The notes below the pieces were generated by a model that saw only the letters and a list, made by a program, of their open reading frames with translations, was not told the DNA's origin and made no database searches. A stretch of 64,000 bases of DNA from Parapristionchus giblindavisi (taxonomy: Eukaryota; Nematoda; Chromadorea; Rhabditida; Diplogasteridae), in NCBI GenBank assembly GCA_943737045.1, contig CALSFV010000003.1, forward strand, positions 1,054,001-1,118,000, read 5' to 3'. Positions 27,901 to 36,209 of the stretch are shown here, piece after piece; positions within the stretch are counted from its first letter, which is position 1, and every line of letters starts with the position of its first letter. Both the position numbers and the translations under genes were made by a program.

Positions 27901-30900
27901 ATCGTAAAACTCGATGATAGGTCTAGTCAGAAGCGAGCGCCCAGATATACCGTAATCAACTTTCGCGCTGGGAGAACCTAGATGTTTTACTCCTCATCAT
28001 CACTCAGTTTGCGATACTTTCTTTCTCAGGCAAGAGCTTCTTAGTTACTATCATTGAGCCGCCGTGACATTTCATTTTATCCCTTCCCATTATCACACAA
28101 AACAAATCTTTCAAAAATTATAATACATTTGTATTATAATAAATAACTCACACATTCTTTTTAATTTAATAATGCATTCTACTAATTTTCTGAAAGTTTT
28201 GCAATTACAAAACACATTTGCTTATTGTAAAGCAAATCACCTAATGTATATAATGTGATCAAATGCATAATTATCTCGATCTGTTCCCTATATAAGTCAT
28301 TCCATTCTCCATTCATTCATTCATTCATCCAAGTGGTGGTGGTGATACCTCCTTCTCATCTTCAATCTTCTTCATATCTTCATCACCATGGCCCCAACGA
28401 CCAAGGTAAGCTAGACCTCTCTTGGTACTCATTCCAATCAATTCAATCAACCAAATTCATGACCAATTCGAAAACAATTAATGACCAAAAACAAAGCTAT
28501 TGATTGAATTGACCATTCCAATTATCGAGTCATGATTATTGATTGATATAATTCAATATCAGAGTCATAGCAAGGAAGGCATCAAGAAGGATAGAAAGAA
28601 GAAGACCAATAAGACTAGTATTGGTAATCATGATGTATCAATCAATCAATCAATAATTATTCTTCATTACAGATGATGGCGAGAAGTCCAAGATTGTAAC
28701 AGCGAATTTGGCTGATGAAGAAAAAAACAAGAATCGTGCCAAATGGGCAAAGAAATGTCACGGATTGGTACGGGCGCAATTCTGGTGTAGTTTGACGCAT
28801 TTGAAGTGCTTTATAGGTCTGTAAGGAGGTTAGCAAGGAGTTTAACGACAAGATGAAACGCTTTATCCCTCCAACTGTAACGATGAAGCTGTGTCTCATC
28901 GAGAAGAATGATCTGAAATGCCGGTGAGACTCCGCCCACGTATATCGAAGTCCCGCCCACTATCTACAGTATCTAAGCTCCGCCCCTTTTCAGATACGCC
29001 GATGTCAAGTGTATTGATCAGACCCGAGTAGTACTACAAGATCGGCCCAAGGATGATGACTTCATTCACGCCAATTGGGTCGGAGCCCCGGGTGGAACAA
29101 AGTATATCTGTACTCAGGTACGATAGTAGTAGTACGGTAACTGTAGATTGTTATCGATTGATTGATTAAAGGGACCTCTTCCCAACTCCATCGACGACTT
29201 TTGGTGGATGTGTCTCAAGGAAAAAGTGTCCATCATCCTGATGCTCTGCAACTTCAAAGAGGGATGTAAGTATCTCAATGCAACTATCTCATTAATCAAT
29301 CAATATATTGATTTTCAGCCGATCTCGAGAAGTGTGCTCACTACTTCCCGGAGAAGTTTAATGATAAGGTTACATATGGTGATGTCTCGGTGAGTGTTTT
29401 TAAACTTTGATCTTTGATCTTTGTCTGATCTCAATGCATCCAGGTAACAAGAACCGAGAAGATTGATGATATAGAAATAGAGGACACCGACTTCACAACT
29501 ATGGAGATCAAACAGTACGTTTTGATTCCATTAATCAATAAAATAATCAATAAACAATTTGAGCAAGAACACTACACACAAGATCAAGCACTGCTACATG
29601 AGATACTGGGTGGACAATTGTGCTCCAGTCGAGACTCAACCCATCCTCAAACTTTGGAGGTAAAGGATTATTGATTGAATCAATCAAATCAATAAATCGA
29701 TAATTTAAGATGGGTTCGTAAGCATCATAACGATGCACCCGTTGTTGTTCACTGCTCTGCCGGAGTTGGACGCACTTCTACCTTTGTTGGTACGGTAAAT
29801 GTCGAGACTAATCAATAAAGAACAATGTTACCAATCGACAATGCAGGTATTGAACTTGCTGATTACCGTATCGCAAGATCTCCAGATGTCTCATTGCTAG
29901 ACATTGTCAAGGTTTATTTCGTGTGATTCATGATAGATCAATAATCAATCGATATTCAGGAACTGAGATCTCAAAGATACCAATCGATCCAGAGTCATGT
30001 GCAGTTCCTTTATCTCCACTACCTTTTGATTGATTATTGGGTCCAGGTACGGTAACCGCGACGCATGGCGTACGCGTTGCTGTCTAATTATACTGTATCT
30101 TCAGGAGAAGTTCATCGAGCCGTACAAGGAATCCAAATTCATCGAAGAGTACCGCAAGCATACGGCCAAGCGTACAGTCAGAGTAAGTGAAATATTGAAT
30201 TATTGATGTTAACCCATAAACTAGTTATGATTAACCATAATTGCAGGCCAAGAAACAGGCTGCAGCTCAGGGTCGCAAGAAGGATTCCGATGATGCTGCT
30301 GCAGGAGAGAAGAGCAAGAAACCTCCTGTTGATAGTGATGCCGATGGACTTTAGAAGAAAATATCAGAAGATGGGCTGTATTGATTGAATGACTGATTGA
30401 GGATTATCGATTGATTGAATTATCGATTGATTGAATGATTGAATGGCCCATCCATGATGAACAAATAAAGTCATGGTTGACATTATATCGAGTATCTCGT
30501 ACACAATGCAGAAACAGATCAAAAGAATCATTAATCTCAGACTATTGTCTCATAAACGAAACACAACTCACAACTAGATCGGTTACAGTAAGCTACTCTG
30601 TTTAGATGAGCTACAGTAGTCCATAACCATTGTGTACCCATAATGTACTGTACCTTATGTGTATCATTCCTTATCCAATCAGCAGCCATACTCGCCTTCA
30701 CTCCACTCATTGTCTTACGTGCCGAATGGTACAGACCATAACTGCAATTAGAAATATTAAATTACAAATCATTTTGTCTTGCAAACTATGATTACGCATT
30801 GTTTTGCACTCTTTGTTTTCGTGCAACTAATTGTTTGAGTATTCGTGATTTGATTAGTAATAGCTGCACTTTACAATCTTTATTTTGTATCACCACCTTG

Positions 30901-31054
30901 CCATCATTGTTTTTATCGGACTACGGTACTGTAACAAACATACTGTATTCGATTACGGTACTGTATCGGATTACGGTAGACACCTTAAGATACCGTACCT
31001 AACAAAAGTGACGATGAATACGACGACTTTGGCCGATATCCTCCATCGGGTCAT
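9929..31054 (-). CDS. SLC37-type sugar-phosphate/phosphate antiporter
   Basis: Major facilitator protein of the SLC37 family, whose members exchange hexose or glycerol phosphates for phosphate across the ER or plasma membrane. Fourteen exons: 30999-31054, 30654-30741, 26023-26100, 25598-25681, 24552-24674, 24072-24191, 16985-17121, 16540-16612, 14735-14809, 13560-13652, 10870-10947, 10365-10499, 10141-10269, 9929-10057. They join in frame to 465 residues, near the family length of about 500. Family landmarks: YHSARKTMSGVK (residues 23-34), GWLGDRL (80-86, MFS motif A), GLVQACGWPS (about 129-138), NWFGAGNRGFIMG (145-157), WLPLYLT (about 271-277), DVGGIIGS (about 295-302), GPYNLVVGSVSIDLG (about 355-369), and SGLIDGSGSVGSALG (about 386-400). 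The central cytosolic loop (about 204-239) is acidic. The start is the first ATG before the first membrane span. The host gene contains a nested gene and many insertions in introns 2, 4, 6, 8, 9 and 10. Substrate is not deducible. Confidence 0.93.
10500..10869. other. SLC37-type gene, intron 11
   Basis: Plain AT-rich intron with ATCAATCAAT words and a short G run near 10845-10854. Nothing else is seen. Confidence 0.6.
11030..11143. mobile_element. MITE family A copy, partly degraded
   Basis: Begins CATAGGTCGAAAAGTATG and holds the internal words TTTTGAGCCAAAATTTC and GAAAAACCTGACCGG. The matching right terminus is missing. Other copies lie at 17444, 24869, 34406, 38627, 39942 and 53390. Confidence 0.75.
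11245..13521. mobile_element. Foldback element with tRNA-like (SINE) arms
   Basis: The arms 11245-11978 and 12870-13521 are inverted copies with high identity. The left arm has about 80 extra bases near 11790-11875. The 890 bp spacer looks like an unrelated mosaic with dispersed TTCCG-rich sequence. Each arm carries a tRNA-like block (about 11640-11735 and 13030-13125, in opposite orientation) with CATAGTGGTCAG as an A box and GGTTCGAATCC as a B box. This suggests a SINE present as an inverted pair. It lies in intron 10 of the SLC37-type gene. Open frames across the arms mirror each other and are not genes. Confidence 0.8.
13765..13890. mobile_element. Palindromic MITE family E copy
   Basis: A short hairpin repeat with TTTTACTCTCCGCTCTGG on one side and its inverse AGAGCGGAGAGTTTCAAATT on the other, ending in GGGGTGTACC. 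Related copies are at 16703, 25858, 52005 and 60680. Confidence 0.75.
14005..14475. mobile_element. Foldback element
   Basis: The arm 14005-14115 (GGGAACAGAATATGC to CCGAGATTTCGG) recurs inverted at about 14365-14475 (CGAAATCTCGGTTCCG to TTGTTCCC). It sits in intron 9 of the SLC37-type gene. No coding capacity is seen. Confidence 0.75.
15440..16484 (+). mobile_element. 5'-truncated non-LTR retrotransposon (CR1/Jockey-like)
   Basis: An open frame 15637-16356 encodes the C-terminal part of a LINE reverse transcriptase: VRDLGVHMSSDLSFN, then YIRPILESCPIIW and SIESVQRNFTYR, which fit the thumb region of CR1/Jockey-type elements. The YADD catalytic core is absent, so the element is truncated. The 3' end carries a TAAA tail at 16470-16492. 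It lies in intron 8 of the SLC37-type gene on the opposite strand. The stretch 15440-15620 shares sequence with 61295-61378 and 62457-62520, so it is probably an upstream part of the same family or a neighbouring repeat. Confidence 0.85.
16703..16795. mobile_element. MITE family E copy, partial
   Basis: Has AAAGGCACGCCCCAAG and TTTTACTCTCTGC at the left and an eroded right half (GAGAGCAGTGGAAATTTTC). It lies in intron 7 of the SLC37-type gene. Confidence 0.6.
17444..17565. mobile_element. MITE family A copy, diverged
   Basis: Starts CCATAGGTCGAGAAGTACG and contains AGCCTGACTGCATTTT and CCAGACCGCATTTTGC. The flank CATGTATAGTAAGCAGTG is directly repeated at about 17369 and 17625, so the copy may sit inside an older duplication. 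Confidence 0.65.
17745..17920. mobile_element. MITE family B copy
   Basis: Holds the family words CCCCCTGTAATATTAGGG, CTTTTCGAAAATTTGTGG and TGTAGAATCGAGCACC, ending CCGCCCATGTA. The left terminus is replaced. Complete relatives with inverted ACATGGGCG and CGCCCATGT ends are at 34619 and 40659. Confidence 0.75.
17972..18195 (+). repeat. 5' LTR
   Basis: 224 bp, TG...CA. It contains a TATA box (TATATAA at 18069-18075) and a poly(A) signal (AATAAA at 18150-18155), the expected U3-R-U5 signals. Right after it, TGGCGACCAGGATC (from about 18199) is the likely primer binding site. I cannot assign the tRNA with confidence. Confidence 0.95.
18291..18528 (+). other. Run of seven stem-loops in the retrotransposon leader
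   Basis: Consecutive hairpins occupy 18291-18319, 18336-18364, 18381-18409, 18411-18431, 18448-18476, 18478-18498 and 18511-18528. Stems differ in sequence (GATAAGGTCC/GGACCTTATC, GATAATACC/GGTATTATC, CTGC-CACG/CGTGGCAG, GTACAA/TTGTAC) but the first six present nearly the same loop, ACTTTGTGA(G) or ACTTCGTGAG. The last has a different loop, TGCAAG. They lie between the primer binding site and the gag start codon, in the genomic RNA leader. Confidence 0.85.
18589..22788 (+). CDS. Gag-Pol polyprotein of the Ty3/gypsy element
   Basis: A single 1399-residue frame, with no frameshift between gag and pol. Order: Gag with a coiled N-terminus (1-50) and a retrotransposon gag domain (about 70-250); one zinc knuckle C-X2-C-X4-H-X4-C (C284, C287, H292, C297); aspartic protease with DTGS (345-348); reverse transcriptase with FSTIDFSDAYLQ and the catalytic YLDD (629-632); RNase H with DAS (D778); integrase with an HHCC finger starting HRGHPG (from H1007) and a D-D-35-E triad (D1071, D1125, E1161). 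The C-terminal tail contains two copies of CNVQVEPAK. All catalytic residues are intact. The order RT-RNase H-integrase defines Ty3/gypsy; resemblance to nematode Mag-type elements is likely but not proven here. Gene-dense, codon use GC-richer than the surrounding introns. Confidence 0.97.
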   Translation: MPGEVKPEVTMATVMEMFVKMQQDFMSKQEEQNKKNNEILEMLASRETVVVNGEIKSQVTQRPSIDAMEARIVEFDYDADDCTFDNWYDRYRDFFEYDAKHLDDCNKVRILLRHLSVKCNALYRDHKAPNDVMKISFDDTIKALKALFGKKETDFELRVRFFKLSMAMNGSTDVMEFASEVNRLYQKGNLKDIKEDQMKITMFLAGLDLPQLKSIRTQLFNAVSQKPDITFKELLERYSSLRALEREVSAVQTNAANMVRGSEDYKGKNRKKPKTERSNANVKCTHCSKNGHTEERCWLKHPEMRPKKKPRKNHSVQVKDCNQIEGNRVYVNVSMDGTQMECQLDTGSDLTLISEVDWKEMKNPKLVTAPCAVSCANGQGMKILGKFRSRMEYCGKECDAWVHVTPRPIRLVGNDVFFKLDLKRAFSDENEETVIAHIKSGDYTTWVKDAFPEVCEPGLGKYNKSAAKLYLKPGVKPVFRNKRPVPYASQQVCDEEIDRLCDMGVISKVEHSEWAAPFLLVAKKNGAKRLCADFKTGLNDCLEDCTHPLKLPEDIFASLNGGTVFSTIDFSDAYLQVEVDEEAKKLLVINTHRGLYQYRRLPFGVKPAPGIFQSIMDQMLTGMSRTVAYLDDVIVSGRTKEEHDENLMRVLEKIRDSGFRIRPEKCAFGQNEVHFLGFIVNESGRHPDPKKVYALKEMQVPKDVAQLRSFLGGVNYYGAFVKNMSELRTPLDRLLKKDAKFEWTPVCQRAFENIRNAISAETVLAHYDPNEDIVVAADASQYGIGAVISHRYKDGTEKPVMYASKRLNGAEEKYSQIEKEGLALTFALKKFHKYVYGRRFLLQTDHKPLLAIFGSKNGIPVHSANRLLRWAIFMLSYDFKIEYVNTKDFGKADMLSRLMASYTREDEDMVIAHVTLEEDIGEVLRKGVRAMPITVTDIQSSTMNDEILLKVKEYQDEGWPSKPPKDQNMLPYYLKRESLSYVNGCLMMAERVIIPARLREAVMKELHRGHPGMVRMKALARSYLYWPGIDQNIESLVRCCEGCASAAKNPSKVEPIKWPETSRPMERVHIDFAGPMNGRYYLIIVDVHSRWPEVVTMERITADATVKALRDFVSRYGSPETIVTDNGTQFKSEKMRTFCMEYGINHMFSPPYHPQSNGQAERFVDTFKRSLLKMKGEGPEDENVQKFLMMYRCTPNNQLKTCTPAEIFLGRKMRCRLTLMSPREGEERVVKDKVTREFTEGDTVYYRDRDGPNHEKWSEAVVLRKKGNVMYEVRRLDGSLVTAHTNQLRKRWTEDCDPLSVLLESFNVPADNVIECNVQVEPAKCNVQVEPAKCNVTPSAADAVVTDVDAVVVPTNNVENNKKTNPKATVVRPGSTRPSRSRQPPSRMNISSTSGQSYR
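22935..23158 (+). repeat. 3' LTR
   Basis: 224 bp, apparently identical to the 5' LTR, ending ACATAACA. It provides the poly(A) signal for the element. Confidence 0.95.
23159..23786. mobile_element. Foldback element next to the LTR retrotransposon
   Basis: Terminal arms of roughly 95 bp: from (AT)n-ACCGTCAAAACG at 23170 through TTGACAAAAGTTCACAAG, mirrored at about 23693-23775 and ending CGTTTTCACGGT-(AT)n. The unique centre holds ACAGTATACC words. The retrotransposon landed in the left AT run of this element. Confidence 0.8.
24869..24975. mobile_element. MITE family A copy
   Basis: Inverted ends CATAGGTCGAATA and TTTTCGACCTAT, with internal AAAATGCGGTCAGGC. It lies in intron 4 of the SLC37-type gene. 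Confidence 0.8.
25007..25475. mobile_element. hAT-type MITE with 8 bp target duplication
   Basis: 469 bp element with inverted ends CAGGGTTGGG...CCCAACCCTG, flanked by the perfect 8 bp direct repeat ATTCGCAC (24999-25006 and 25476-25483). Subterminal regions are rich in inverted GTTAAATCCGTTAAA words. CAGGG ends with an 8 bp duplication are typical of hAT elements. No transposase frame is present, so it is non-autonomous. Confidence 0.92.
25858..25984. mobile_element. MITE family E copy
   Basis: Hairpin repeat from AGGTACACCCCGAGC to GAGGGGTGTGCGCTT with CATTGCCAGTGTGG near the middle. It lies in intron 3 of the SLC37-type gene. Confidence 0.75.
26101..26479. other. SLC37-type gene, start of intron 2
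   Basis: AT-rich sequence. On the minus strand at about 26395-26470 there is a tRNA-like B box (GGTTCGAATCC within CTCGTAGGTTCGAATCCCGC) preceded by a TAGTGTTTTATAG word. This fits a degraded tRNA-derived repeat and not an intact tRNA gene. Confidence 0.45.
26480..27840. mobile_element. Large foldback element
   Basis: Arms of about 570 bp, 26480-27060 and 27270-27840, are inverted copies with a few differences, around a 210 bp spacer. Shared words include ACACAACGATTTGGCGCC (and inverse) and TCCTCGTCTTCGGAGTGC (and inverse). It lies in intron 2 of the SLC37-type gene, 550 bp before the nested phosphatase. Short mirrored open frames in both arms are not genes. Confidence 0.88.
28289..28295 (+). 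promoter_or_regulatory. TATA box of the nested phosphatase gene
   Basis: TATATAA lies 93 bp before the start codon and a GATA-factor word (TTATCT) lies at 28271-28276. Both are in the right place for a core promoter. GATA factors drive many sperm genes in C. elegans, so the pairing is suggestive only. Confidence 0.55.
28388..30354 (+). CDS. Cytosolic tyrosine phosphatase nested in the SLC37-type gene
   Basis: Classical protein tyrosine phosphatase of 384 residues in 14 exons: 28388-28405, 28563-28623, 28673-28767, 28817-28923, 28994-29117, 29172-29265, 29319-29389, 29444-29514, 29564-29659, 29710-29789, 29847-29911, 29960-30046, 30105-30182, 30247-30354. Catalytic features: phosphotyrosine loop RYADV (94-98), HANWVG then TQGPLPNSIDDFWWM, a WPD loop that reads WVD (W229, D231), the signature HCSAGVGRTS (nucleophile C261, R267) and the Q loop QSIQSHVQF (Q305). 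Both tails are Lys-rich (residues 10-26 and about 350-375), and no membrane span or extra domain is present. C. elegans has many such small PTPs, often sperm-enriched. A poly(A) signal AATAAA is at 30464-30469. The gene lies wholly inside intron 2 of the transporter, antisense to it. Confidence 0.94.
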
Positions 31055-33199
31055 TGTAGAGGATGAGGAGGAGGAACAGGGAAGGATGAGGCGGAGTGTG
31101 GTACGGATACGATGGGAGAGGAGACGAAAGAGGGGAAGCAGGGGGAAAGACACCTGGAATTTAGGAAATATATCTTAATAAATCGATATTGCACAACGAA
31201 CAAAAAATATAATTAACAGCAAGATGAATATGTATAGGTTATGAAAGATGTGGTGGTTGTGTAGAGAAACGGAGAGAGACACAACAAGTAGAGCGTGAAT
31301 GATAAAGAGAGGCAAGGACAAGATAAAGCGCAGTGTTTTCCAACACAGGGAGAGCAGTCATTGAAAAATTGACCAAATGCCAATAAATTACGATAAATTA
31401 CGTACTTTAACCGTCTCTCACTTTTGTGTACTCTCTCTCTTTTCCGCTCTACCTTGTTCTCTGACACACCATGTCCTCTCTCGAAACGCTGTGAGATCAT
31501 ACATTAATGTTTTCGGCACCCTCACAGGATTTTTAATATAGTGGATCGATTTTCAAAATATGCGAGTCTGTATAGAAAAAAACCGTTATTTTTCGCGTAA
31601 AAAGAGCCATAGTTTGTCGATCTTCGCATTATGAGGGGAAGAAAATGTATGTGTGGAGATACTTTCCAGCTGACTGTGAATGAGAAACGTCGTAAAACAA
31701 AGGCCAAACACGTACGTCCATATTAGCGATAAGAAGGTAATCAAAGCAAAAAGACAGTCAAAAAGTTTTCACCAATACTTCGAAAGCCCCAAATTACGCA
31801 AGGAAGGTAATTATGAACGGACAGTGGAACCGGAATCTACATGTTTTCTCACTCTAGCGTTTTCTCTCTGACAGCAAGACATATCAAAGAAAATGGTGAC
31901 AGACCGTTTACATATGTTTCCGTAAGACAGGGGCATTCAAAATATTCAGTGAATGGTTGGTAGGGAGGGAATCCATCAAGAGAAAAAGGATCGACAGTTA
32001 GGCTGACGAAAAGCAAGAGTGGCACACACAGAGATGATGCACGTGGCTATGACTATCGACTATCGTTGCTTTCCTTCTGCACTCCCCCCTTATCGTCTTT
32101 CAAATCTCTTTCTATTCATCCCCCATATGATTCATATAGAATCATAACTGCATGGTTTGTGAACTGTAGAACACAGAATATAGATCTCTATTCCGAGAAC
32201 AAAAGGAAATATTAGATAATGATTTTTTTTCAATCAGATTTAAACAGGAAGACGAAACTGAGAAACTGAGAGGGGAAACTCGGTTCTGACTAAATAGCGA
32301 CACTTACGATTAGGCCCACCATTGTTTGATTCCACTTTACATAAACAAGAGATGGGGAAGCATCTGGTATGAATCTCTCCATAGTCTCACTAGATACAAA
32401 GGATACAACAGATGATCAATCAATAATAAATTGCTTGATCGATTGGACAGCTGATCTACCACTCCAGACGGCTAAACCACTCGCAACGCTCATCACAAAC
32501 GAATAGCTAGTTTATAAACAAAAATGAAATCACTATAATCCAATCTATCGATCGCAACAATCAAAGTCAGTTTACCATTTGTGCCAATCAATAGTTCAAA
32601 ATATAGACGTAATAGAGGAAAGAAAAGGACGAGAGGGGCTGCGTTATCATCAGACCTTTACTCTCTTTCAACCATTTACACCCCTCCCATAGATCATTCG
32701 AATTTCCCGCCCAATGATAAGGATAGTGTACCCTGACTGATAAAGAGTACCACTATACCATACGTGATTGTGCAAACTGACAAGACAACTGCGGATATAT
32801 ATCTGACACAAACACACCACGAATGGAAACCTTGATTGATACCCCGTGGGTCGGAGTTGAAACCGAATCTGACACACAGTGATTTGACATTGACAGCGAA
32901 AGGTTGGTTGATGAGATGGGAATGTACTTTATGCATACAAAAATGAATTGATTGATGAATAGATCGATGGAGCGATCGATAATTGATTACACTATTATAA
33001 CAAGAGAAACAAGTGGACAATCCTCATTTAGGAGAAATTGTAATAGAATCATACAACAAAGGAGGAAAAGACGAGATAGTGTGTCAGATAGAAGAGACGG
33101 TTAGAGAAGCAAGGTAAATCGATTGATTGTAGATCAATATCGAATGATTGTAGATCACAATTGGTTTTATGCCAAACAAATAGATGATGACTAGTGTCT
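31055..33199. other. Intergenic region between the SLC37-type gene and cwc-15
   Basis: The part next to 31054 is the 5' region of the transporter; TAAATTCCAG near 31157 on the minus strand could be a trans-splice acceptor. A CTCTCACTTTTGTG repeat (family F) occupies about 31410-31495. The rest holds AT-rich sequence, ATCAATCGATT words and no supported gene. Open frames here lack family resemblance. Confidence 0.5.
31405..31495 (-). repeat. Dispersed repeat family F copy
   Basis: Shares CTCTCACTTTTGTGTACTC, TTCCGCTCTACCTTG and CTCTCGAAACGCTGTG with stretches at 9257, 33385, 50715 and 59958, the last two of those in differing orientation. Function is unknown. Confidence 0.7.
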
Positions 33200-36100
33200 C
33201 TATTTCACATATTTGTCCATAAACTTGCGATGGAAATCGGATCGAATGGCGTCGTTGATGAATGTAGCCTCCTTCTTCTCTTCCACTCCTACAAAGTGTG
33301 GAATAAGAACATATTTATTTATTTATCTTACACCTATTATCTCACGTTTCTGTCCGTCTTATTAGTGATAGAGATGAAACGCGAATGTGGCAGCACAGCG
33401 TTTCGAGAGCGGTCATGGTATGACAGAGAAAAAGACCGAGCGAAAAAGAGAGATAGAGACGGATAAAGTACACCATGGTGCACCAAACCGTAATATTTTG
33501 ATATTTGTCAATTTTTAAATGACCGTTCTCCCTATGAGTGAATAAAACCAAGTATAATCAATAAGACCATAACAATAATAAAGTCAATAGTCGATTCTCA
33601 ATTGTGGTGCAGATACGGTACCTTTGGCGCAGTTTTTGAAGACGACATCATCATCCCATCGTCGTTTCACTTTGAATCCCTCATCGGTGGAGGTCGGTGC
33701 GAGATTCAGGAGTGGATTACCGTGCACGATTTGCTCCTTGCGAATCTTCTCCTGAAGTAAAAATCAATGTTGTCTGGGAAAAAGTTCTCCGATAATATTC
33801 AGCGATCTCAGAGGACTCCACTCTCAAGACACACAATAAGACAGGTGCCGCCAAAAATATGGTAAATTAAATACTAGATATTCTCATTATTCTACCGGTT
33901 CCGAGGTTTTTTGGTGAACCTTTTGGAGGTCCGACATGATCGAAGACAACCCCTTTTATTACTTGATATTATCATAGCTAACTTTAGTACTAATCGGATC
34001 ATCTGGTTGTAAAATACTTGGGAATATTTTTAGGAAATGAATACAAAACATAGAAAGAAGTAGTGAAAGAAGACAAAACATTTGTGTCTAAAGCTCGCTG
34101 ATCATATTTTTATTCATTATTATTATCAATTATTACTATTTACACAAACTTATTCTGACACGGTGAATGCTCGTTTCTAATTCACTACAATATAGTCATG
34201 ACCATACGTGGGCGCGTGAAAACGAATTATTTTTGCACACAGCCTAGCCTTCCCTTGCGGGGACTTGCGCATAGCTTTGCCTCTCAAAAATTGGAAAATT
34301 TCCAGTCAAAACTACAAAAAATGGCTATGCGCATAGCCTTGCTTTACAATTCTCCGGATTGCGCACAGCCTTTCCCCCAGCGTGCCCACCTATGGTGATG
34401 ACCACCATAGGTCGAATAGCTAGGCTCGAATAGCTTTAAAAATGCGGTCAGGTTTTTCGATTTTTAGCAAATTTGGCTCAAAATGCGGTCAGGTTTTTCG
34501 ATTTTTAGCAAATTTGGCTCAAAATGCGGTCAGGTTTTTCGATTTTTGGAAAATTTCGGCTCAAAATGCGGTCAGGCTTTGTACTTTGTAACATACTTTT
34601 CGACCTATGATGACCACACATGGGCGCCGACATGGGGGTGCCCCCTGTAAAATTAAGGCTTTTCGAAAATTTGTGGAATGCCCCTTATAAAAATGACGTT
34701 TAGGTGAATTTTTTTAGAAAAAAGTGAAGGCCCCCTGTAAAATTGACCATTTTTCGGTCGGAAGCCCCCTGTAGAATCGAGCTCCAGGTACCCCGCCCAT
34801 GTATGGTGATGACACAATACGAACCTTTTCCTTCTCCTCCTCCTCATCTCTTTTGGCCTTCTCCATCGCCCTTTCCTTCTTGATCCTCGCCAGTTCCTCC
34901 ATCAGCGCCGCAGTGTCGTCCTCATCCGAGTCGTCGTCCGAGCCTGATCCCTGAATAAGGAATTATTTTTATTATTTTAAATAAATAAATAATTAATTAA
35001 TAGTAGCACTAGATGCAGTAATATATTATTCATTATTTATTCATTCTGTACCGTGTTTACTTGCAAGCGCATAAACTGTTACATTATTAATATTATTATA
35101 TAATATTTTTGTCGAAAGCAAAGATCTCTTAGACCTGAAACAGTCACTGTTATGTATTACCAAATCTTGGTCACGCCTATCTCAGCAAAATCATGTATTT
35201 TTCCCAAAAATCAATAATCAAAACCGTACCTCCTCATAGGGTTCATCAGCATCGATGGCACTCGCTTCAATCTCGTCCATACGAGGACGCTTTGATGATG
35301 AGGATCTACAAAAAATCAATAATCATAAGGTCAAAAATAAATATTGTAATACAGAAAGAATAATAATGATAATATAATAGCAGACAATATCAAAAATTGT
35401 ATCTTTTAAATTCTCGAGATTTCCGAACCAAAATAAAGAAACTACTATTATTAATATTAAACAAAATGACTTACCCTCCATCCTTGCTGGACTTCTTGTC
35501 CTTGGATGATCGCTCCTTGTCCTCGAGTTCACGGCGGAGATCCTGCATATACAAAGATCAAAGATCGAGACGGATATATTCTAACCACACGCTCCTTTCA
35601 TTCTGCACCATTCATTTTTCATTCATTCAGTGATCAATTGTAGCATCGTCCTCATGCCGAAGCTGATCTTCGCACTCAAGCCAAACAGGGAGAATTTTCT
35701 TCCCCTATCAACAAATTCTTTTTCACGAAATTATAGATAAATTTCGAGTATGATACTGAATGTTTGTGCATTCCTTCATTTCAGAAAGGATGTTATGTGA
35801 ATCTCGCATAAATCAATGATAACTGACTCTACGTCTGAGCTCTTCAGCGGTTCCCTGTCCGAATTGACGATATTTCATCGTCTTGTGGGATGGCATATCC
35901 TTGGAGGAATACTGCTGGGTCAACTTGGAAAGATCACCCTCGGCCCTGAATGTACACTTTCATTTTTCTTGTTATTGTTGGATAGCAATATCGCTTTCCA
36001 AGTTCTGTCGTCTATGTTTTATTGGTGATACCTTTTCAAAAACGTGAAAGAGAATCGTCTTATTGGAAGAAGCGCACATTTTTCGTTTCTCTTTAGCTTC

Positions 36101-36209
36101 GTTAGTGAGAACTTTCAGTGATCATTAAAGTTTAGCTTGACGTGCTAAAGACTAACCTTCCGGAGCCACCCCTCGCGGGGTTGAAAGTAGGACGATGAGC
36201 GGTAGTCAT
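33200..36209 (-). CDS. cwc-15: Spliceosome-associated protein CWC15
   Basis: CWC15 is a small acidic component of the Prp19-associated spliceosome complex. Seven exons join to 219 residues, close to the human length of 229: 36157-36209, 35828-35945, 35475-35542, 35230-35305, 34825-34950, 33622-33751, 33200-33288. The N-terminus [15 protein letters not shown], the block [18 protein letters not shown] (about 27-44), and the C-terminal [19 protein letters not shown] followed by [18 protein letters not shown] are the family hallmarks. The middle (about 60-145) is charged, with an acidic run and a Lys/Glu helix, as in the family. The third-from-last intron (33752-34824) carries three MITEs in a row. 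Confidence 0.97.
33385..33480 (+). repeat. Dispersed repeat family F copy
   Basis: CAGCGTTTCGAGAGCGGTC, TGACAGAGAAAAAG and GAGCGAAAAAGAGAGA, the inverse of the copy at 31405. It lies in the first intron upstream of the last cwc-15 exon. Confidence 0.7.
34203..34394. mobile_element. MITE family C copy
   Basis: Inverted ends: CATACGTGGGCGCGTG at the left and GCGTGCCCACCTATG at the right. Internal words GCGCATAGC and TTGCGCACAGCC are typical of the family; other copies are at 54581 and 61378. Confidence 0.85.
34406..34609. mobile_element. MITE family A copy with tandem core
   Basis: Ends CATAGGTCGAATAG and TTTTCGACCTATG. The core repeats AAAATGCGGTCAGG followed by TTTTTCGATTTTT three times. 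Confidence 0.88.
34619..34803. mobile_element. MITE family B copy
   Basis: Ends ACATGGGCGCC and CCGCCCATGTA with internal GCCCCCTGTAAAATT. It stands ten bases after the family A element. Confidence 0.85.
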